Positions 43,201-58,290 of a stretch of DNA of 64,000 bases are shown one piece after another. Positions within the stretch are counted from its first letter, which is position 1. Each line of letters begins with the position of its first letter. This DNA is from Eledone cirrhosa (Eukaryota; Mollusca; Cephalopoda; Octopoda; Eledonidae), in contig OZ024747.1 of assembly GCA_964016885.1 (NCBI GenBank), positions 52,399,881 to 52,463,880 of the forward strand. The letters run 5' to 3'. Below the pieces are notes generated by a model. The model saw nothing but the letters and a program-made list of their open reading frames with translations, searched no databases and was not told the origin of the DNA. The translations under genes and the position numbers were made by a program.

Positions 43201-46200
43201 ACCAGCACGTAGCACAGAGTCGGTGTAGAGTAAAACAGAGAGAACCAGTACATAGGACAGTGTTGGTGTAGAGTAAAACAGAGAGAACCAGTACATAGGA
43301 CAGTGTTGGTGTAGAGTAAAACAGAGATAACCAGCACGTAGCACAGAGTCGGTGTAGAGTAAAACAGAGAGAACCAGTACATAGGACAGTGTTGGTGTAG
43401 AGTAAAACAGAGAGAACCAGTACATAGGACAGTGTTGGTGTAGAGTAAAACAGAGAGAACCAGTACATAGGACAGTGTTGGTGTAGAGTAAAACAGAGAG
43501 AACCAGTACGTAGCACAGAGTCGGTGTAGAATAAAACAGAGAGAACCAGTACATAGGACAGTGTTGGTGTAGAGTAAAACAGAGAGAACCAGTACGTAGC
43601 ACAGAGTCGGTGTAGAGTAAAACAGAGAGAACCAGTACGTAGCAGAGTCGGTGTAGAGTAAAACAGAGAGAACCAGTACATAGGACAGTGTTGGTGTAGA
43701 GTAAAACAAAGAGAACCAGTACATAGGACAGTGTTGGTGTAGAGTAAAACAGAGAGAACCAGTACATAGCACAGTGTTGGTGTAGAGTAAAACAGAGAGA
43801 ACCAGTACGTAGCACAGAGTCGGTGTAGAGTAAAACAGAGAGAACCAGTACGTAGCACAGAGTCGGTGTAGAGTAAAACAGAGAGAACCAGTACGTAGCA
43901 CAGAGTCGGTGTAGAGTAAAACAGAGAGAACCAGTACATAGGACAGAGTCGGTGTAGAGTAAAACAGAGAGAACCAGTACATAGGACAGAGTCACTGTAG
44001 AGTAAAACAGAGAGAACTAGTACATAGGACAGAGTCAGAGTAGAGTAAAACAGAGAGAGCCAGTACATAGAACAGAGTCGGTGTAGAGTAAAACAGAGAG
44101 AACCAGTACATAGGACAGAGTCGGTGTAGAGTAAAACATAGAGAACCAGTACATAGGACAGAGTTGATGTAGGGTAAAACAGAGAGAACCAGTACATAGG
44201 ACAGAGTTGGTGTAGAGTAAAACAGAGAGAACCAGTACATAGGAGAGTCAGAGTAGAGTAAAACAGAGAGAACCAGTACATAGAACAGAGTCGGTGTAGA
44301 GTAAAACAGAGAACCAGTACATAGGACAGAGTCAGTGTAGAGTAAAACAGAGAGAACCAGTACATAGGACAGAGTTGGTGTAGAGTAAAACAGAGAGAAC
44401 CAGTACATAGGACAGAGTCGGTGTAGAGTAAAACAGAGAGAACCAGTACATAGGACAGTGTTGGTGTAGAGTAAAACAGAGAGAACCAGTACATAGGACA
44501 GTGTTGGTGTAGAGTAAAACAGAGAGAACCAGTACATAGGACAGAGTAGGTGTAGTGTAAAACAGAGAACAGAGAGAACCAGTACATAGGACAGTGTTGG
44601 TGTAGAGTAAAACAGAGAGAACCAGTACGTAGCACAGAGTCGGTGTAGAGTAAAACAGAGAGAACCAGTACGTAGCACAGAGTCGGTGTAGAGTAAAACA
44701 GAGAGAACTAGTACATAGGACAGAGTCAGAGTAGAGTAAAACAGAGAGAACCAGTACATAGGACAGAGTTGATGTAGTGCAAAACAGAGAGAACCAGTAC
44801 ATAGGACAGAGTTGGTGTAGAGTAAAACAGAGAGAACCAGTACATAGGAGAGTCAGAGTAGAGTAAAACAGAGAGAACCAGTACGTAGCACAGAGTCGGT
44901 GTAGAGTAAAACAGAGAGAACCAGTACGTAGCACAGAGTCGGTGTAGAGTAAAACAGAGAGAACCAGTACATAGGACAGTGTTGGTGTAGAGTAAAACAG
45001 AGAGAACCAGTACATAGGACAGTGTTGGTGTAGAGTAAAACAGAGAGAACCAATACATAGGACAGAGTTGGTGTAGAGTAAAACAGAGAGAACCAGTACA
45101 TAGGAGAGTCAAAGTAGAGTAAAACAGAGAGAACCAGTACGTAGCACAGAGTCGGTGTAGAGTAAAACAGAGAGAACCAGTACGTAGCACAGAGTCGGTG
45201 TAGAGTAAAACAGAGAGAACCAGTACATAGGACAGTGTTGGTGTAGAGTAAAACAGAGAGAACCAGTACATAGGACAGTGTTGGTGTAGAGTAAAACAGA
45301 GAGAACCAGTACGTAGCACAGAGTCGCTGTAGAGTAAAACAGAGAGAACCAGTACATAGGACAGTGTTGGTGTAGAGTAAAACAGAGAGAACCAGTACAT
45401 AGGACAGAGTCACTGTAGAGTAAAACAGAGAGATCTAGTACATAGGACAGAGTCAGAGTAGAGTAAAACAGAGAGAACCAGTACGTAGCACAGAGTCGGT
45501 GTAGAGTAAAACAGAGAGAACCAGTACATAGGACAGAGTCGGTGTAGAGTAAAACATAGAGAACCAGTACATAGGACAGAGTTGATGTAGGGTAAAACAG
45601 AGAGAACCAGTACATAGGACAGAGTTGGTGTAGAGTAAAACAGAGAGAACCAGTACATAGGAGAGTCAGAGTAGAGTAAAACAGAGAGAACCAGTACATA
45701 GAACAGAGTCGGTGTAGAGTAAAACAGAGAACCAGTACATAGGACAGAGTCAGTGTAGAGTAAAACAGAGAGAACCAGTACATAGGACAGAGTTGGTGTA
45801 GAGTAAAACAGAGAGAACCAGTACATAGGACAGAGTCGGTGTAGAGTAAAACAGAGAGAACCAGTACATAGGACAGTGTTGGTGTAGAGTAAAACAGAGA
45901 GAACCAGTACGTAGCACAGAGTCGGTGTAGAGTAAAACAGAGAGAACCAGTACATAGGACAGTGTTGGTGTAGAGTAAAACAGAGAGAACCAGTACGTAG
46001 CACAGAGTCGGTGTAGAGTAAAACAGAGAGAACCAGTACGTAGCACAGAGTCGGTGTAGAGTAAAACAGAGAGAACCAGTACATAGGACAGTGTTGGTGT
46101 AGAGTAAAACAGAGAGAACCAGTACATAGGACAGTGTTGGTGTAGAGTAAAACATAGAGAACCAGTACGTAGCACAGAGTCGCTGTAGAGTAAAACAGAG

Positions 46201-49200
46201 AGAACCAGTACATAGGACAGTGTTGGTGTAGAGTAAAACAGAGAGAACCAGTACATAGGACAGAGTAGGTGTAGAGTAAAACAGAGAGAACTAGTACATA
46301 GGACAGAGTCACTGTAGAGTAAAACAGAGAGAGCCAGTACATAGAACAGAGTCGGTGTAGAGTAAATCAGAGAGAACCAGTACATAGGACAGAGTCACTG
46401 TAGAGTAAAACAGAGAGAACTAGTACATAGGACAGAGTCAGAGTAGAGTAAAACAGAGAGAACCAGTACATAGGACAGAGTCGGTGTAGAGTAAAACAGA
46501 GAGAACCAGTACATAGGACAGAGTTGGTGTAGGGTAAAACAGAGAGAACTAGTACATAGGACAGAGTTGGTGTAGTGTAAAACAGAGAGAACCAGTACAT
46601 AGGACAGAGTCGGTGTAGAGTAAAACATAGAGAACCAGTACATAGGACAGAGTTGATGTAGGGTAAAACAGAGAGAACCAGTACATAGGACAGAGTTGGT
46701 GTAGAGTAAAACAGAGAGAACCAGTACATAGGAGAGTCAGAGTAGAGTAAAACAGAGAGAACCAGTACATAGAACAGAGTCGGTGTAGAGTAAAACAGAG
46801 AACCAGTACATAGGACAGAGTCAGTGTAGAGTAAAACAGAGAGAACCAGTACATAGGACAGAGTTGGTGTAGAGTAAAACAGAGAGAACCAGCACGTAGC
46901 ACAGAGTCGGTGTAGAGTAAAACAGAGAGAACCAGTACATAGGACAGTGTTGGTGTAGAGTAAAACAGAGAGAACCAGTACATAGGACAGTGTTGGTGTA
47001 GAGTAAAACAGAGATAACCAGCACGTAGCACAGAGTCGGTGTAGAGTAAAACAGAGAGAACCAGTACATAGGACAGTGTTGGTGTAGAGTAAAACAGAGA
47101 GAACCAGTACATAGGACAGTGTTGGTGTAGAGTAAAACAGAGAGAACCAGTACATAGGACAGTGTTGGTGTAGAGTAAAACAGAGAGAACCAGTACGTAG
47201 CACAGAGTCGGTGTAGAATAAAACAGAGAGAACCAGTACATAGGACAGTGTTGGTGTAGAGTAAAACAGAGAGAACCAGTACGTAGCACAGAGTCGGTGT
47301 AGAGTAAAACAGAGAGAACCAGTACGTAGCAGAGTCGGTGTAGAGTAAAACAGAGAGAACCAGTACATAGGACAGTGTTGGTGTAGAGTAAAACAAAGAG
47401 AACCAGTACATAGGACAGTGTTGGTGTAGAGTAAAACAGAGAGAACCAGTACATAGCACAGTGTTGGTGTAGAGTAAAACAGAGAGAACCAGTACGTAGC
47501 ACAGAGTCGGTGTAGAGTAAAACAGAGAGAACCAGTACGTAGCACAGAGTCGGTGTAGAGTAAAACAGAGAGAACCAGTACGTAGCACAGAGTCGGTGTA
47601 GAGTAAAACAGAGAGAACCAGTACATAGGACAGAGTCGGTGTAGAGTAAAACAGAGAGAACCAGTACATAGGACAGAGTCACTGTAGAGTAAAACAGAGA
47701 GAACTAGTACATAGGACAGAGTCAGAGTAGAGTAAAACAGAGAGAGCCAGTACATAGAACAGAGTCGGTGTAGAGTAAAACAGAGAGAACCAGTACATAG
47801 GACAGAGTCGGTGTAGAGTAAAACATAGAGAACCAGTACATAGGACAGAGTTGATGTAGGGTAAAACAGAGAGAACCAGTACATAGGACAGAGTTGGTGT
47901 AGAGTAAAACAGAGAGAACCAGTACATAGGAGAGTCAGAGTAGAGTAAAACAGAGAGAACCAGTACATAGAACAGAGTCGGTGTAGAGTAAAACAGAGAA
48001 CCAGTACATAGGACAGAGTCAGTGTAGAGTAAAACAGAGAGAACCAGTACATAGGACAGAGTTGGTGTAGAGTAAAACAGAGAGAACCAGTACATAGGAC
48101 AGAGTCGGTGTAGAGTAAAACAGAGAGAACCAGTACATAGGACAGTGTTGGTGTAGAGTAAAACAGAGAGAACCAGTACATAGGACAGTGTTGGTGTAGA
48201 GTAAAACAGAGAGAACCAGTACATAGGACAGAGTAGGTGTAGTGTAAAACAGAGAACAGAGAGAACCAGTACATAGGACAGTGTTGGTGTAGAGTAAAAC
48301 AGAGAGAACCAGTACGTAGCACAGAGTCGGTGTAGAGTAAAACAGAGAGAACCAGTACGTAGCACAGAGTCGGTGTAGAGTAAAACAGAGAGAACTAGTA
48401 CATAGGACAGAGTCAGAGTAGAGTAAAACAGAGAGAACCAGTACATAGGACAGAGTTGATGTAGTGCAAAACAGAGAGAACCAGTACATAGGACAGAGTT
48501 GGTGTAGAGCAAAACAGAGAGAACCAGTACATAGGAGAGTCAGAGTAGAGTAAAACAGAGAGAACCAGTACGTAGCACAGAGTCGGTGTAGAGTAAAACA
48601 GAGAGAACCAGTACGTAGCACAGAGTCGGTGTAGAGTAAAACAGAGAGAACCAGTACATAGGACAGTGTTGGTGTAGAGTAAAACAGAGAGAACCAGTAC
48701 ATAGGACAGTGTTGGTGTAGAGTAAAACAGAGAGAACCAATACATAGGACAGAGTTGGTGTAGAGTAAAACAGAGAGAACCAGTACATAGGAGAGTCAAA
48801 GTAGAGTAAAACAGAGAGAACCAGTACGTAGCACAGAGTCGGTGTAGAGTAAAACAGAGAGAACCAGTACGTAGCACAGAGTCGGTGTAGAGTAAAACAG
48901 AGAGAACCAGTACATAGGACAGTGTTGGTGTAGAGTAAAACAGAGAGAACCAGTACATAGGACAGTGTTGGTGTAGAGTAAAACAGAGAGAACCAGTACG
49001 TAGCACAGAGTCGCTGTAGAGTAAAACAGAGAGAACCAGTACATAGGACAGTGTTGGTGTAGAGTAAAACAGAGAGAACCAGTACATAGGACAGAGTCAC
49101 TGTAGAGTAAAACAGAGAGATCTAGTACATAGGACAGAGTCAGAGTAGAGTAAAACAGAGAGAACCAGTACGTAGCACAGAGTCGGTGTAGAGTAAAACA

Positions 49201-50054
49201 GAGAGAACCAGTACATAGGACAGAGTCGGTGTAGAGTAAAACATAGAGAACCAGTACATAGGACAGAGTTGATGTAGGGTAAAACAGAGAGAACCAGTAC
49301 ATAGGACAGAGTTGGTGTAGAGTAAAACAGAGAGAACCAGTACATAGGAGAGTCAGAGTAGAGTAAAACAGAGAGAACCAGTACATAGAACAGAGTCGGT
49401 GTAGAGTAAAACAGAGAACCAGTACATAGGACAGAGTCAGTGTAGAGTAAAACAGAGAGAACCAGTACATAGGACAGAGTTGGTGTAGAGTAAAACAGAG
49501 AGAACCAGTACATAGGACAGAGTCGGTGTAGAGTAAAACAGAGAGAACCAGTACATAGGACAGTGTTGGTGTAGAGTAAAACAGAGAGAACCAGTACGTA
49601 GCACAGAGTCGGTGTAGAGTAAAACAGAGAGAACCAGTACATAGGACAGTGTTGGTGTAGAGTAAAACAGAGAGAACCAGTACGTAGCACAGAGTCGGTG
49701 TAGAGTAAAACAGAGAGAACCAGTACGTAGCACAGAGTCGGTGTAGAGTAAAACAGAGAGAACCAGTACATAGGACAGTGTTGGTGTAGAGTAAAACAGA
49801 GAGAACCAGTACATAGGACAGTGTTGGTGTAGAGTAAAACAGAGAGAACCAGTACGTAGCACAGAGTCGCTGTAGAGTAAAACAGAGAGAACCAGTACAT
49901 AGGACAGTGTTGGTGTAGAGTAAAACAGAGAGAACCAGTACATAGGACAGAGTAGGTGTAGAGTAAAACAGAGAGAACTAGTACATAGGACAGAGTCACT
50001 GTAGAGTAAAACAGAGAGAGCCAGTACATAGAACAGAGTCGGTGTAGAGTAAAT
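37266..50054. repeat. Kilobase-scale higher-order repeats of the satellite
   Basis: The private variant GTAAATCAG occurs at 37266, 39929, 42719, 46363 and 50050 (spacing 2663, 2790, 3644, 3687). The sequence between about 42.86 and 46.5 kb is repeated almost without change 3687 bp later. Differences between blocks are mostly whole monomers gained or lost (43 or 129 bp). Confidence 0.88.
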
Positions 50055-50235
50055 CAGAGAGAACCAGTACATAGGACAGAGTCACTGTAGAGTAAAACAG
50101 AGAGAACTAGTACATAGGACAGAGTCAGAGTAGAGTAAAACAGAGAGAACCAGTACATAGGACAGAGTCGGTGTAGAGTAAAACAGAGAGAACCAGTACA
50201 TAGGACAGAGTTGGTGTAGGGTAAAACAGAGAGAA

Positions 50236-53200
50236 CTAGTACATAGGACAGAGTTGGTGTAGTGTAAAACAGAGAGAACCAGTACATAGGACAGAGTCGG
50301 TGTAGAGTAAAACATAGAGAACCAGTACATAGGACAGAGTTGATGTAGGGTAAAACAGAGAGAACCAGTACATAGGACAGAGTTGGTGTAGAGTAAAACA
50401 GAGAGAACCAGTACATAGGAGAGTCAGAGTAGAGTAAAACAGAGAGAACCAGTACATAGAACAGAGTCGGTGTAGAGTAAAACAGAGAACCAGTACATAG
50501 GACAGAGTCAGTGTAGAGTAAAACAGAGAGAACCAGTACATAGGACAGAGTTGGTGTAGAGTAAAACAGAGAGAACCAGCACGTAGCACAGAGTCGGTGT
50601 AGAGTAAAACAGAGAGAACCAGTACATAGGACAGTGTTGGTGTAGAGTAAAACAGAGAGAACCAGTACATAGGACAGTGTTGGTGTAGAGTAAAACAGAG
50701 ATAACCAGCACGTAGCACAGAGTCGGTGTAGAGTAAAACAGAGAGAACCAGTACATAGGACAGTGTTGGTGTAGAGTAAAACAGAGAGAACCAGTACATA
50801 GGACAGTGTTGGTGTAGAGTAAAACAGAGAGAACCAGTACATAGGACAGTGTTGGTGTAGAGTAAAACAGAGAGAACCAGTACGTAGCACAGAGTCGGTG
50901 TAGAATAAAACAGAGAGAACCAGTACATAGGACAGTGTTGGTGTAGAGTAAAACAGAGAGAACCAGTACGTAGCACAGAGTCGGTGTAGAGTAAAACAGA
51001 GAGAACCAGTACGTAGCACAGAGTCGGTGTAGAGTAAAACAGAGAGAACCAGTACATAGGACAGTGTTGGTGTAGAGTAAAACAAAGAGAACCAGTACAT
51101 AGGACAGTGTTGGTGTAGAGTAAAACAGAGAGAACCAGTACATAGCACAGTGTTGGTGTAGAGTAAAACAGAGAGAACCAGTACGTAGCACAGAGTCGGT
51201 GTAGAGTAAAACAGAGAGAACCAGTACGTAGCACAGAGTCGGTGTAGAGTAAAACAGAGAGAACCAGTACGTAGCACAGAGTCGGTGTAGAGTAAAACAG
51301 AGAGAACCAGTACATAGGACAGAGTCGGTGTAGAGTAAAACAGAGAGAACCAGTACATAGGACAGAGTCACTGTAGAGTAAAACAGAGAGAACTAGTACA
51401 TAGGACAGAGTCAGAGTAGAGTAAAACAGAGAGAACCAGTACATAGAACAGAGTCGGTGTAGAGTAAAACAGAGAGAACCAGTACATAGGACAGAGTCAC
51501 TGTAGAGTAAAACAGAGAGAACTAGTACATAGGACAGAGTCAGAGTAGAGTAAAACAGAGAGAACCAGTACATAGAACAGAGTCGGTGTAGAGTAAAACA
51601 GAGAGAACCAGTACATAGGACAGAGTCACTGTAGAGTAAAACAGAGAGAACTAGTACACAGGACAGAGTCAGAGTAGAGTAAAACAGAGAGAACCAGTAC
51701 ATAGGACAGAGTCGGTGTAGAGTAAAACATAGAGAACCAGTACATAGGACAGAGTTGATGTAGGGAAAAACAGAGAGAACCAGTACATAGGACAGAGTTG
51801 GTGTAGAGTAAAACAGAGAGAACCAGTACATAGGAGAGTCAGAGTAGAGTAAAACAGAGAGAACCAGTACATAGAACAGAGTCGGTGTAGAGTAAAACAG
51901 AGAACCAGTACATAGGACAGAGTTGGTGTAGAGTAAAACAGAGAGAACCAGTACATAGGACAGAGTTGGTGTAGAGTAAAACAGAGAGAACCAGTACATA
52001 TGACAGAGTAGGTGTAGAGTAAAACAGAGAGAACCAGTACATAGGACAGAGTTGGAGTAGAGTAAAACAGAGAGAACCAGTACATAGGACAGAGTTAGTG
52101 TAGAGTAAAACAGAGAGAACCAGTACATAGGACAGAGTTGGTGTAGAGTAAAACAGAGAGAACCAGTACATAGGACAGAGTTAGTGTAGAGTAAAACAGA
52201 GAGAACCAGTACATATGACAGAGTAGGTGTAGAGTAAAACAGAGAGAACCAGTACATAGGACAGAGTCGCTGTAGAGTAAAACAGAGAGAACCAGTACAT
52301 AGGACAGAGTCACTGTAGAGTAAAACAGAGAGAACTAGTACATAGGACAGAGTCGGTGTAGAGTAAAACATAGAGAACCAGTACATAGGACAGAGTTGAT
52401 GTAGGGTAAAACAGAGAGAACCAGTACATAGGACAGAGTTGGTGTAGAGTAAAACAGAGAGAACCAGTACATAGGAGAGTCAGAGTAGAGTAAAACAGAG
52501 AGAACCAGTACATAGAACAGAGTCGGTGTAGAGTAAAACAGAGAACCAGTACATAGGACAGAGTCAGTGTAGAGTAAAACAGAGAGAACCAGTACATAGG
52601 ACAGAGTTGGTGTAGAGTAAAACAGAGAGAACCAGCACGTAGCACAGAGTCGGTGTAGAGTAAAACAGAGAGAACCAGTACATAGGACAGTGTTGGTGTA
52701 GAGTAAAACAGAGAGAACCAGTACATAGGACAGTGTTGGTGTAGAGTAAAACAGAGATAACCAGCACGTAGCACAGAGTCGGTGTAGAGTAAAACAGAGA
52801 GAACCAGTACATAGGACAGTGTTGGTGTAGAGTAAAACAGAGAGAACCAGTACATAGGACAGTGTTGGTGTAGAGTAAAACAGAGAGAACCAGTACATAG
52901 GACAGTGTTGGTGTAGAGTAAAACAGAGAGAACCAGTACGTAGCACAGAGTCGGTGTAGAATAAAACAGAGAGAACCAGTACATAGGACAGTGTTGGTGT
53001 AGAGTAAAACAGAGAGAACCAGTACGTAGCACAGAGTCGGTGTAGAGTAAAACAGAGAGAACCAGTACGTAGCACAGAGTCGGTGTAGAGTAAAACAGAG
53101 AGAACCAGTACATAGGACAGTGTTGGTGTAGAGTAAAACAAAGAGAACCAGTACATAGGACAGTGTTGGTGTAGAGTAAAACAGAGAGAACCAGTACATA

Positions 53201-56200
53201 GCACAGTGTTGGTGTAGAGTAAAACAGAGAGAACCAGTACGTAGCACAGAGTCGGTGTAGAGTAAAACAGAGAGAACCAGTACGTAGCACAGAGTCGGTG
53301 TAGAGTAAAACAGAGAGAACCAGTACGTAGCACAGAGTCGGTGTAGAGTAAAACAGAGAGAACCAGTACATAGGACAGAGTCGGTGTAGAGTAAAACAGA
53401 GAGAACCAGTACATAGGACAGAGTCACTGTAGAGTAAAACAGAGAGAACTAGTACATAGGACAGAGTCAGAGTAGAGTAAAACAGAGAGAACCAGTACAT
53501 AGAACAGAGTCGGTGTAGAGTAAAACAGAGAGAACCAGTACATAGGACAGAGTCACTGTAGAGTAAAACAGAGAGAACTAGTACATAGGACAGAGTCAGA
53601 GTAGAGTAAAACAGAGAGAACCAGTACATAGAACAGAGTCGGTGTAGAGTAAAACAGAGAGAACCAGTACATAGGACAGAGTCACTGTAGAGTAAAACAG
53701 AGAGAACTAGTACACAGGACAGAGTCAGAGTAGAGTAAAACAGAGAGAACCAGTACATAGGACAGAGTCGGTGTAGAGTAAAACATAGAGAACCAGTACA
53801 TAGGACAGAGTTGATGTAGGGAAAAACAGAGAGAACCAGTACATAGGACAGAGTTGGTGTAGAGTAAAACAGAGAGAACCAGTACATAGGAGAGTCAGAG
53901 TAGAGTAAAACAGAGAGAACCAGTACATAGAACAGAGTCGGTGTAGAGTAAAACAGAGAACCAGTACATAGGACAGAGTTGGTGTAGAGTAAAACAGAGA
54001 GAACCAGTACATAGGACAGAGTTGGTGTAGAGTAAAACAGAGAGAACCAGTACATATGACAGAGTAGGTGTAGAGTAAAACAGAGAGAACCAGTACATAG
54101 GACAGAGTTGGAGTAGAGTAAAACAGAGAGAACCAGTACATAGGACAGAGTTAGTGTAGAGTAAAACAGAGAGAACCAGTACATAGGACAGAGTTGGTGT
54201 AGAGTAAAACAGAGAGAACCAGTACATAGGACAGAGTTAGTGTAGAGTAAAACAGAGAGAACCAGTACATATGACAGAGTAGGTGTAGAGTAAAACAGAG
54301 AGAACCAGTACATAGGACAGAGTCGCTGTAGAGTAAAACAGAGAGAACCAGTACATAGGACAGAGTCACTGTAGAGTAAAACAGAGAGAACTAGTACATA
54401 GGACAGAGTCAGAGTAGAGTAAAACAGAGAGAGCCAGTACATAGAACAGAGTCGGTGTAGAGTAAAACAGAGAGAACCAGTACATAGGACAGAGTTGGTG
54501 TAGAGTAAAGCAGAGAGAACTAGTACATAGGACAGAGTCAGAGTAGAGTAAAACAGAGAGAACCAGTACATAGGACAGAGTCGGTGTAGAGTAAAACAGA
54601 GAGAAACAGTACATAGGACAGAGTTGGTGTAGGGTAAAACAGAGAGAACCAGTACGTAGCACAGAGTCGGTGTAGAGTAAAACAGAGAGAACCAGTACAT
54701 AGGACAGTGTTGGTGTAGAGTAAAACAGAGAGAACCAGTACGTAGCACAGAGTCGGTGTAGAGTAAAACAGAGAGAACCAGTACGTAGCACAGAGTCGGT
54801 GTAGAGTAAAACAGAGAGAACCAGTACATAGGACAGTGTTGGTGTAGAGTAAAACAGAGAGAACCAGTACATAGGACAGTGTTGGTGTAGAGTAAAACAG
54901 AGAGAACCAGTACATAGGACAGAGTCACTGTAGAGTAAAACAGAGAGATCTAGTACATAGGACAGAGTCAGAGTAGAGTAAAACAGAGAGAACCAGTACA
55001 TAGGACAGAGTTGGTGTAGAGTAAAACAGAGAGAACCAGCACGTAGCACAGAGTCGGTGTAGAGTAAAACAGAGAGAACCAGTACATAGGACAGTGTTGG
55101 TGTAGAGTAAAACAGAGAGAACCAGTACATAGGACAGTGTTGGTGTAGAGTAAAACAGAGATAACCAGCACGTAGCACAGAGTCGGTGTAGAGTAAAACA
55201 GAGAGAACCAGTACATAGGACAGTGTTGGTGTAGAGTAAAACAGAGAGAACCAGTACATAGGACAGTGTTGGTGTAGAGTAAAACAGAGAGAACCAGTAC
55301 ATAGGACAGTGTTGGTGTAGAGTAAAACAGAGAGAACCAGTACGTAGCACAGAGTCGGTGTAGAATAAAACAGAGAGAACCAGTACATAGGACAGTGTTG
55401 GTGTAGAGTAAAACAGAGAGAACCAGTACGTAGCACAGAGTCGGTGTAGAGTAAAACAGAGAGAACCAGTACGTAGCACAGAGTCGGTGTAGAGTAAAAC
55501 AGAGAGAACCAGTACATAGGACAGTGTTGGTGTAGAGTAAAACAAAGAGAACCAGTACATAGGACAGTGTTGGTGTAGAGTAAAACAGAGAGAACCAGTA
55601 CATAGCACAGTGTTGGTGTAGAGTAAAACAGAGAGAACCAGTACGTAGCACAGAGTCGGTGTAGAGTAAAACAGAGAGAACCAGTACGTAGCACAGAGTC
55701 GGTGTAGAGTAAAACAGAGAGAACCAGTACGTAGCACAGAGTCGGTGTAGAGTAAAACAGAGAGAACCAGTACATAGGACAGAGTCGGTGTAGAGTAAAA
55801 CAGAGAGAACCAGTACATAGGACAGAGTCACTGTAGAGTAAAACAGAGAGAACTAGTACATAGGACAGAGTCAGAGTAGAGTAAAACAGAGAGAACCAGT
55901 ACATAGAACAGAGTCGGTGTAGAGTAAAACAGAGAGAACCAGTACATAGGACAGAGTCACTGTAGAGTAAAACAGAGAGAACTAGTACATAGGACAGAGT
56001 CAGAGTAGAGTAAAACAGAGAGAACCAGTACATAGAACAGAGTCGGTGTAGAGTAAAACAGAGAGAACCAGTACATAGGACAGAGTCACTGTAGAGTAAA
56101 ACAGAGAGAACTAGTACACAGGACAGAGTCAGAGTAGAGTAAAACAGAGAGAACCAGTACATAGGACAGAGTCGGTGTAGAGTAAAACATAGAGAACCAG

Positions 56201-58290
56201 TACATAGGACAGAGTTGATGTAGGGAAAAACAGAGAGAACCAGTACATAGGACAGAGTTGGTGTAGAGTAAAACAGAGAGAACCAGTACATAGGAGAGTC
56301 AGAGTAGAGTAAAACAGAGAGAACCAGTACATAGAACAGAGTCGGTGTAGAGTAAAACAGAGAACCAGTACATAGGACAGAGTTGGTGTAGAGTAAAACA
56401 GAGAGAACCAGTACATAGGACAGAGTTGGTGTAGAGTAAAACAGAGAGAACCAGTACATATGACAGAGTAGGTGTAGAGTAAAACAGAGAGAACCAGTAC
56501 ATAGGACAGAGTTGGAGTAGAGTAAAACAGAGAGAACCAGTACATAGGACAGAGTTAGTGTAGAGTAAAACAGAGAGAACCAGTACATAGGACAGAGTTG
56601 GTGTAGAGTAAAACAGAGAGAACCAGTACATAGGACAGAGTTAGTGTAGAGTAAAACAGAGAGAACCAGTACATATGACAGAGTAGGTGTAGAGTAAAAC
56701 AGAGAGAACCAGTACATAGGACAGAGTCGCTGTAGAGTAAAACAGAGAGAACCAGTACATAGGACAGAGTCACTGTAGAGTAAAACAGAGAGAACTAGTA
56801 CATAGGACAGAGTCAGAGTAGAGTAAAACAGAGAGAGCCAGTACATAGAACAGAGTCGGTGTAGAGTAAAACAGAGAGAACCAGTACATAGGACAGAGTT
56901 GGTGTAGAGTAAAGCAGAGAGAACTAGTACATAGGACAGAGTCAGAGTAGAGTAAAACAGAGAGAACCAGTACATAGGACAGAGTCGGTGTAGAGTAAAA
57001 CAGAGAGAAACAGTACATAGGACAGAGTTGGTGTAGGGTAAAACAGAGAGAACCAGTACGTAGCACAGAGTCGGTGTAGAGTAAAACAGAGAGAACCAGT
57101 ACATAGGACAGTGTTGGTGTAGAGTAAAACAGAGAGAACCAGTACGTAGCACAGAGTCGGTGTAGAGTAAAACAGAGAGAACCAGTACGTAGCACAGAGT
57201 CGGTGTAGAGTAAAACAGAGAGAACCAGTACATAGGACAGTGTTGGTGTAGAGTAAAACAGAGAGAACCAGTACATAGGACAGTGTTGGTGTAGAGTAAA
57301 ACAGAGAGAACCAGTACATAGGACAGAGTCACTGTAGAGTAAAACAGAGAGATCTAGTACATAGGACAGAGTCAGAGTAGAGTAAAACAGAGAGAACCAG
57401 TACGTAGCACAGAGTCGGTGTAGAGTAAAACAGAGAGAACCAGTACATAGGACAGAGTCGGTGTAGAGTAAAACATAGAGAACCAGTACATAGGACAGAG
57501 TTGATGTAGGGTAAAACAGAGAGAACCAGTACATAGGACAGAGTAGGTGTAGAGTAAAACAGAGAGAACTAGTACATAGGACAGAGTCACTGTAGAGTAA
57601 AACAGAGAGAGCCAGTACATAGAACAGAGTCGGTGTAGAGTAAAACAGAGAGAACCAGTACATAGGACAGAGTCACTGTAGAGTAAAACAGAGAGAACTA
57701 GTACATAGGACAGAGTCAGAGTAGAGTAAAACAGAGAGAACCAGTACATAGGACAGAGTCGGTGTAGAGTAAAACAGAGAGAACCAGTACATAGGACAGA
57801 GTTGGTGTAGGGTAAAACAGAGAGAACTAGTACATAGGACAGAGTTGGTGTAGTGTAAAACAGAGAACCAGTACATAGGACAGAGTCGGTGTAGAGTAAA
57901 ACATAGAGAACCAGTACATAGGACAGAGTTGATGTAGGGTAAAACAGAGAGAACCAGTACATAGGACAGAGTTGGTGTAGAGTAAAACAGAGAGAACCAG
58001 TACATAGGAGAGTCAGAGTAGAATAAAACAGAGAGAACCAGTACATAGAACAGAGTCGGTGTAGAGTAAAACAGAGAACCAGTACATAGGACAGAGTCAG
58101 TGTAGAGTAAAACAGAGAGAACCAGTACATAGGACAGAGTTGGTGTAGAGTAAAACAGAGAGAACCAGCACGTAGCACAGAGTCGGTGTAGAGTAAAACA
58201 GAGAGAACCAGTACATAGGACAGTGTTGGTGTAGAGTAAAACAGAGAGAACCAGTACATAGGACAGTGTTGGTGTAGAGTAAAACAGAGA
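50236..58290. repeat. 2056- and 2404-bp higher-order repeats of the satellite
   Basis: The marker ACAGAGATAACC occurs at 50695, 52751, 55155 and 58284 (spacing 2056, 2404, 3129). The triple succession GAACAGAGTCGG / GTCACTG / AACTAG (for example 51440-51660) recurs at 53496-53716 and 55900-56120. Confidence 0.85.
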